Origin: Tubiluchus corallicola
Lineage: Eukaryota > Priapulida > Priapulimorpha > Priapulimorphida > Tubiluchidae
DNA length: 64,000 nucleotides
Assembly: GCA_030141605.1 (NCBI GenBank)
Contig: JAQGDQ010000383.1
Coordinates: 1 to 64,000, forward strand
Direction: 5' to 3'
Positions 57,883 to 64,000 of this stretch are shown piece by piece. Both the position numbers and the translations under genes were made by a program. Under the pieces are notes generated by a model that was not told where the DNA came from, ran no database searches, and worked only from the letters and a program-made list of their open reading frames with translations. Every line of letters starts with the position of its first letter. Within the stretch, counting starts at the first letter, position 1.

Positions 57883-58508
57883 GCCACCTAAATTCTCATG
57901 AATGCGATTAACGTTAACCTACTGTTGACTATAAGGCCACTGTACGTGTGTCGAAAAACTAATTCCTGACTAAGTGAAACCACAATCATTGGCATTATTG
58001 GACTCTATTCCGGAAAGTAGGCCTACATTTGGACCACAAATTATTCACAGTGGTCTAGTAAACAGTCTAGCAAACGTTTCTACCGCGTTTTTTTCAGATT
58101 CAGTATTTTCTTCTGTATAACTTTGCTTGCCCAATGTCCAACTAGGTAAAAAACAAGATTTGTGCAGTAAAGTATACATTTACATAATCTTTTAACATCA
58201 TTTAAATTAAGTATAATTGTCTTTAATCAACATTTTCATTACTTTTGAGCATACATTTTACTCATTCTTCTACTGATTAATCGTAGCTGATTCATTTTGG
58301 CCGTAAATATGTTTTGTATCTGTAAAAATATGAAATAAAGAAACCTAAGCTAACCCAAATATAATTAATTAAATTAGTTGTATCTAAATAATGAACAAAT
58401 TATAAAGCTTACACAAATGCAGAATTATTATTACAACGTATATAAAACGGGTTCTTGTGAGGTTGCACAAATCGAAAATAAAATCTTGTTCAGGGTAACA
58501 AAAAAGCT

Positions 58509-58529
58509 TCACACACACACACACGCACG

Positions 58530-58595
<66 letters not shown>
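58509..58595. repeat. (CA)n microsatellite
   Basis: About 42 CA units with three CGCA interruptions; flanking ORFs read only His-Thr or Cys-Val. Confidence 0.95.
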
Positions 58596-58596
<1 letters not shown>

Positions 58597-58629
58597 CACA
58601 CAAAGCAGAAAAGCATGACTTATGAATAA

Positions 58630-61530
58630 GAAACATCATCTATTGAACTGGGTGTGATTCTGACATGCAGGTTTCTTTTGCAACTGTGCGGATAATGCCA
58701 ATCTTAGAGCTCATTTGATTTCCTAATCGATTTCGCCGATTTTCTGCTGCCTGAAAAACTAGTGCTATACACAGCATGACAACAACGTAAAATTAGTGAG
58801 CAAATAACATTGAATTGCACGACGCAGAGAATGTTGTAGGGGGAGAAGGAACGGTTGCAGGTAGAAAAATGCTGGACACTGGTGGTAACTCACATGCATG
58901 TTTTCATTAAAAACATTGCGTTGGTTGCCCGTAGAGCAGTGATGGGCACTGGTGGCTGCTCCTTGCAAGTTTTCGTTAAGAAAAGCTCGTATGAAGCCAA
59001 TTATTTTTCGAAACTACCTGCACAAAATAAAGTACTTCCAGAAACTATGTAGTTTATATGATTTATTTCCAAAATGTCATGGTAAACATTCATAAGCTGT
59101 ATACATTCCAACGCAAGAAACAAAACAGGAGTATTAATTAAAGATTTACAAATTAAATTTACAAATTAATGAGCTCATTAAAACCTTTGTATCCTGATTA
59201 ATTTTAGATCTTTGAGCATTGCACTAACATGCTGAAATGCTTTGGACTTATTAAATAGAGGTCTCGGTGAGCTTTTGCTTTTGCCAGAGCATAAATGAGA
59301 TTTACAAATTAATTCAAATATCGGTTTAGGTCAAAAAGGTAAAGGCCAGAGCAGAAAGGCAAAATAGACGAAAAAAGCGCGAGAATGTGCAAAATATAAA
59401 TAAATAATACAAAAAAAGAATCGAAACAAATTGACAGCTGGTTACTTTAGTTAAAAATGTTTAGAAGGTACAAAACAAAATGATAGACCACTTTGTCACA
59501 GTCAGCAAAACTAAAAAAAGGTAAATGAAACTGAAGAAACAGCGAGCGCGAGAAACGATCTATTCACCCCGTGGTTGCCTGCTACTCCAACAAATTATTA
59601 AGTAAAAATACTTGCTTTGAAAATGTATCATATTATTGTACTAACGACGCAAACTTTCTGCGAGCAATTATTATATAAATTCATACAAGGAAAATCAGAC
59701 AAACTCATTAACTGCGCAATGATTCAGCCACTGTTGTCTTTAAAATCACGAACACAACTAGTAGGCTTAAATTATAATTATAAATCTGACGATATACTAG
59801 CCTACATCCTTTTCTGGATTTTAGATAATGAATAATATGTAATTGAATTTTTACAGTTATCAATGATATCAATGAAACGTTTTCGAGATACTGACATAAT
59901 AATAAATAATTGATAATAATAGATAATAGAATTATGTAAAACTAATAAACTATACGCTATTCACAGATATTCAAGCTACACTATTAAAATCAGTAAAATA
60001 CAATGGACTCTAGCTTGCGAGCAACCTGTTTCATCATTTTTGCAATATCTACTAATGCATGTAAATAACATTGTGAGAGACATTACGTTTAAGTAAAGAC
60101 TGCAACAACTAAAACGGTCACAAAATACATAGCTTTACGATCACAAGCCATGAAGTAGAACAACAATCAACAGTGGTTTCGGCAAAGGCTGTTGTCATCA
60201 CCAGTATGAACCAAAAAAAAAACGTGGAAGAATAACTAGCACTTTTTCGGATATATTTTATCAATATAACAACGTCAAACATTATGTGTGATTTGTATTG
60301 ATAAAATTGATAAAAAAATGAAATTTTACCACATACCCACAAGTTTATTCGAGAACAAACTAAGACTTTTTTCTACGTTTTTAGGTTTACACCGATGACG
60401 GCAAGAGCCTTTGCCGAAACGTCTGTTAATTGTTATTATAATCAAGTTTGTTGTGGAAATACTTCAATTACAGAATGCATTGGCAAACTCTGCATCTAAC
60501 AGAACGCACGTTATTAAAAAAAGCACCAGCAAAACAGAAGAATTGCATAATGCATTACATTACATTACAAATCATCAGCCGTGTTAAAAACAAAGAACAA
60601 GGCAGAATATTAAATAAGTAAGCATTTTATTTATAGGCTATAATACAATAATCAATACATGAATAAATATTACTGGTATGTATAAAAACAAAATGGCATG
60701 AAGTTTAATAATTTAAAAATATTAATAAAGAAGTTTAATAATTTAAAAATATTAATAAAGTGTTGATTGGCGAAAGGCTGGCGGAAAAATTAAAAGTTAC
60801 CAAAGTTAACCACCCTGTTATACATTAAACGTAAGCAAACGTAAATACAGAGGAGACACCCTGAAGGCGGAAATTCAGAATTTGTTTTTAATGCCTCAGT
60901 CACACAAGAACTACGTTTCTCTGCAATTTGCTTCTCACAAAATACCACCAAGATTGGGTTTCGTTAAGTAAATAAGTAGAAATTTGAAATCCTGGGTGAT
61001 GTGTTTAAGTTGTAATGTTAGAAACGGATTAAAGTGTTTAAGAACGCCAGAAAACGTGATACGATACTTCACAAGCCACATAGATGAGCCAAATTTACCC
61101 TAATCATGCGTTTTGTCCTGAACATTCAAACGGCGTATTTAGAAATTATAAGACATGCTGAGTAGCTGAGAGGCATAAACGACTGACACAACAGAAAAGC
61201 ATGTAGGAATGACATCGACCTCTTTTGTCTGTCATAAAAAGCTGACAGGATTTTGAAAGTTTCCAAAAGCGGCATAAAGACAAGATTATCCTAACATAAG
61301 CCTATTTTTTCTTTTTTTAGCTGTAGTTTTGCCAGAAAATGCGTACAAAGAATAATCAAAATTAAAATAAAACGCTGATAGTCTGATAGTTTGAGTATCT
61401 TGCTTAGAAAAACCACAAAAATCAAAATAAACACTCTCAGTGACACAACATTAAATAATCTTTTCTCTACAAATGAGTGAGTATTAGGCTTGCAAGAACA
61501 AATTTCATCTAACAAATCCAACAACTTGAC
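58630..61530. other. Intergenic, no gene recognised
   Basis: AT-rich, with scattered short ORFs lacking motifs. Contains an inverted pair of GCCGAAAC-type hairpins (60171-60425) and a direct duplication of about 30 bp (gaagtttaataatttaaaaa...) near 60699-60760. Confidence 0.5.
60171..60425. repeat. Inverted pair of GATGAC...GCCGAAAC hairpin motifs
   Basis: Plus strand 60392-60423 reads CCGATGACGGCAAGAGCCTT then TGCCGAAACGTC, with a 6-bp stem cggcaa/ttgccg. Minus strand 60212-60171 reads a related GGTGATGACAACAGCCTTTG then CCGAAACC. The two are inverted about 180 bp apart. Such motifs recur in transposable elements of marine invertebrates; the element is not identified. Confidence 0.5.
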
Positions 61531-61599
61531 ACGAATCTTACACTGAACGCCCACTTAACTGACAATTATATTAAAGGGAAAGAAAATGCAATTTTAATG

Positions 61600-62010
61600 T
61601 ATGTCCTAAGAAGCTTTCCACCCAAAGTTATATTAAGTAGCATTCCGCTTATTTGTTTGATAGACATCCTTACCTTAGACCTTAGTCCTTCCTGTGCATT
61701 GATGCACATTGGGCAGACCATTTTTCCTGTTTGGAACATTGTTCTTACATTCCAGGTGCCAATTTTTGTCACCTTTGTGGCACTCAGTATAGAGTTCTTC
61801 ATCGGATGCTGGGCTTCCTCTCGGCTTTGACCTAGCATCGTCATAACATGGGTCGAACTTTCTGCTTTGTGCCGATTTGTGTCAGTAGATTTGTTTCTGT
61901 CTGTTTCTGTAGCAATTGAGAACTTTTACAGGATAGGGGAGCTAACCCTAAGCCCAACCCTCCTCCTCTCTCAACCGGGCTTGGGACCGGCTATGGCGGA
62001 GTTCAAAATG
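61600..62010 (-). mobile_element. Fragment of an RTE-like non-LTR retrotransposon (5' UTR and start of endonuclease)
   Basis: On the minus strand the GC-rich leader ccatagccggtcccaagccc, then gagaggaggagggttgggct, is followed by a frame with VTKIGTWNVRTMFQTGKM. TWNVRTM is the N-terminus of the APE-type endonuclease of RTE and related elements. The frame loses similarity about 20 residues later and the rest of the element (nuclease core, RT) is absent, so it is a dead fragment. Confidence 0.7.
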
Positions 62011-64000
62011 ATAGACATACGTAACTAGAAAAGAAAATTCTGGGTAACTTAAAAAGTTCTCGCCAACTGGTAAAATGTCCCCGAGTCACCTTCCCAGTGT
62101 GTATCAGTGACTCTCCAAAAATGCATTTTTAATCTTATTGGCAAGATAAATTTATACTTTTGCTTAGTTCGTGAAGTGTGTGATACAAATGCTCTGATTA
62201 TTTTTTGAACCATTACGCAATGTTACCTGAACTTATTTCAAATGACTTACGTCAAAATGGCTGCGCCTATCGTCATCGCGTGAGTTCAAATGTTTTATAC
62301 AGCGTTACTGCTAACGCAAGCTATCTGCGCAACAAGACAGTACGCACGCAATTTGAAATTTCAAGACGAACTTTTTTAGTTTTATGTAAGAAAATGGTTT
62401 TCTTGAGTTTGAAAAGTTAAAGGAGCGTCAACTATAACGCCTCTCCTTTTTAACAGGTGATGCAATACATTTTTGAAACAGATTCCACCGCATCAATTGT
62501 TTACGAGGCTTGTATCGCCACCTAATGCCTACTCAAATAGTGCTTTCATCATTGACTTTTTGTTTTCAACTGGATTTCTGTGGAAACTACAAATCACGGC
62601 GCTGTTTTACAATTTGCATTTGATTGTTGCTAAGGAGAGCACGAAATGAAGCCGCTGTGGAGACGATTCGATCCGGATAATCACGGACTGAGGAAGCCAA
62701 TTCGAACAGCAGTTGTAAGGCATAAAGTACACACTCTTTTTAAAAACTAATCCGGTTTATTCGGTTAACACTTACAATTCTAACCAGATTCCTTGTTTTC
62801 AATTTACTGAATGCCCAAAGGCGAACATCGGAAATGAGTTTTAATGCATCTGGGACTGAAGAAGTAAAACGAACAAAAGTGATTTTAATTATTTTGCTTA
62901 AACTAAAGGCCAGCCAAGTACACAAACATGATCACCTGGGAACAAATTCTATTATGAGATAAAGGCAACGAATTTGTTGTCTGTTGCAAACAAAGTTTGT
63001 CAAACCAAGTCTAAATCGTTGGCAACATATCCGGGCTAATTTATGTCGAGCTCAGATATTTATGTTATGTCTGATTCCAGTTTGAGGAGCTCATAGCCCA
63101 TCTAATGCCGGCTCAACCATAAAAGCCGCAACATGTTTTATTTTATGATTCGACAATTCGTGGTCCTATTTCCTTTCTTTTTCATTTCTTATTTTCATTT
63201 CATTTTCCTATTCTCTCACCCACGCACTCTTTACTCCCTTCGTTCATTGTCATGATACCCATATAAGTCTTACTTCCTGGATTTCATGCAGCAATATTGT
63301 TTGTAATTTTTGTTTATTGATGTTCTGTTGTTTTTCGCCTGTGAACATTATTAAGTGAATCAATAAATGCCTAACAGATAATTATCTAAATGAAGTATCC
63401 AAATTTAACGTATTTGTTTATTTCTCAACTTGGTACACTTAGCATGTCTGACATCTCAAGAACTCATAAAGCTCAATTTCAAAGGTGGAAGCACATTCTT
63501 ATCATTCTGATTTCTGTTACATTTGTTCAGACAGGAAATACATTAATCATTGTCAAACAAAATTTTATTGATTTTACTTTCTACTTTGCACAAAATTCTG
63601 GGTATTAAGTTAACACATTTCTGTATGTAAATCTACATACATTGACATGTGACAATCATACTGTATCTATAAAAGTTTAACGAGACGGTTAATCAATGAA
63701 TAGTCCCGTTCGATCATGCTCTTGTTGATCCAATTAGTCGGCGTAATAGTCTCATTACGCAGGTGATATACGTTACAAGCAATTAAACCAGTGAGACAGT
63801 AAATCATAATAATTAGCGTATGTATCACGGAACGTCTGCACTTTGTAATTATGCTATTTTTCAGCGGATAGAAAAATAATTACCACTTTAGCAATTTGTC
63901 ACGCCTGTAGGCATAATAATTAGGCCCATGCGCAATAAAGAAATTCTTATAACACCGATATAGCTTAGAAACGCAAGTTAGTTACGACCAATGAAATGTT
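62011..64000. other. Mostly featureless AT-rich end of the window
   Basis: Apart from the possible exon at 62646, there are no recognised genes or repeats. A pyrimidine-rich stretch (ttctttttcatttct...) lies at 63170-63245. ORFs at 62205, 62740 and 63390 are unconvincing. Confidence 0.45.
62646..62714 (+). CDS. Possible first coding exon, uncertain
   Basis: ATG at 62646 opens MKPLWRRFDPDNHGLRKPIR, then TAV, followed by a good donor GTT|GTAAGG at 62715 (phase 0). Composition is GC-richer and codon use more regular than the surroundings, which made it stand out; RFDPDNHG is vaguely EF-hand-like. No downstream exon was found within the remaining 1.3 kb, so the gene would continue outside the window if real. 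Confidence 0.25.

Noticed and set aside
58378-58629. ORFs with His-Thr or Cys-Val runs
   Set aside because: Translation of a (CA)n microsatellite.

Overview
The window looks like AT-rich, intron-rich nuclear DNA of a bilaterian animal, most likely an aquatic invertebrate. Genes are split by GT-AG introns of 0.2-2.8 kb, simple repeats and DNA-transposon relics are abundant, and there is a receptor of the invertebrate tyramine/octopamine (alpha2-adrenergic-like) type. I cannot name the phylum from the sequence.

Layout. 1-3235: two copies of a ~1.7 kb macro-repeat built from a foldback element, a unique spacer and a C-poor G/T minisatellite. 4987-5835: 5'-truncated non-LTR retrotransposon ending in an inverted repeat. 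9418-14690 (minus): a trypsin-fold gene whose catalytic serine is alanine, so probably a non-catalytic serine protease homologue; its 5' exons were not found. 19960-24860 (plus): four-exon DEDDh exonuclease of the ISG20/AEN/ISG20L2/REXO4 group. 27297-31498 (plus): three-exon mitochondrial ribosomal protein bL41m. 33519-40687 (minus): nine-exon coiled-coil protein resembling CCDC15, convergent with bL41m. 46377-47756 (plus): intronless aminergic GPCR. 47757-64000: no convincing gene; simple repeats, an RTE-like retrotransposon fragment, possible SINE heads and one possible first exon at 62646.

The five genes have unrelated roles (extracellular binding, RNA/DNA trimming, mitochondrial translation, probable centriole/cilium function, amine signalling) and show no operon-like organisation. 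All exon joins given here were made by hand by matching splice sites and reading phase; each joined gene is a multiple of three with no internal stop. Gene names rest on motifs recognised by eye, not on a search. The most notable observations are the Ser-to-Ala protease homologue, the tandem exon duplication in the CCDC15-like gene, the duplicated start-codon region of the bL41m gene, and pogo/Tigger-like and other TIR elements sitting in introns of adjacent genes.
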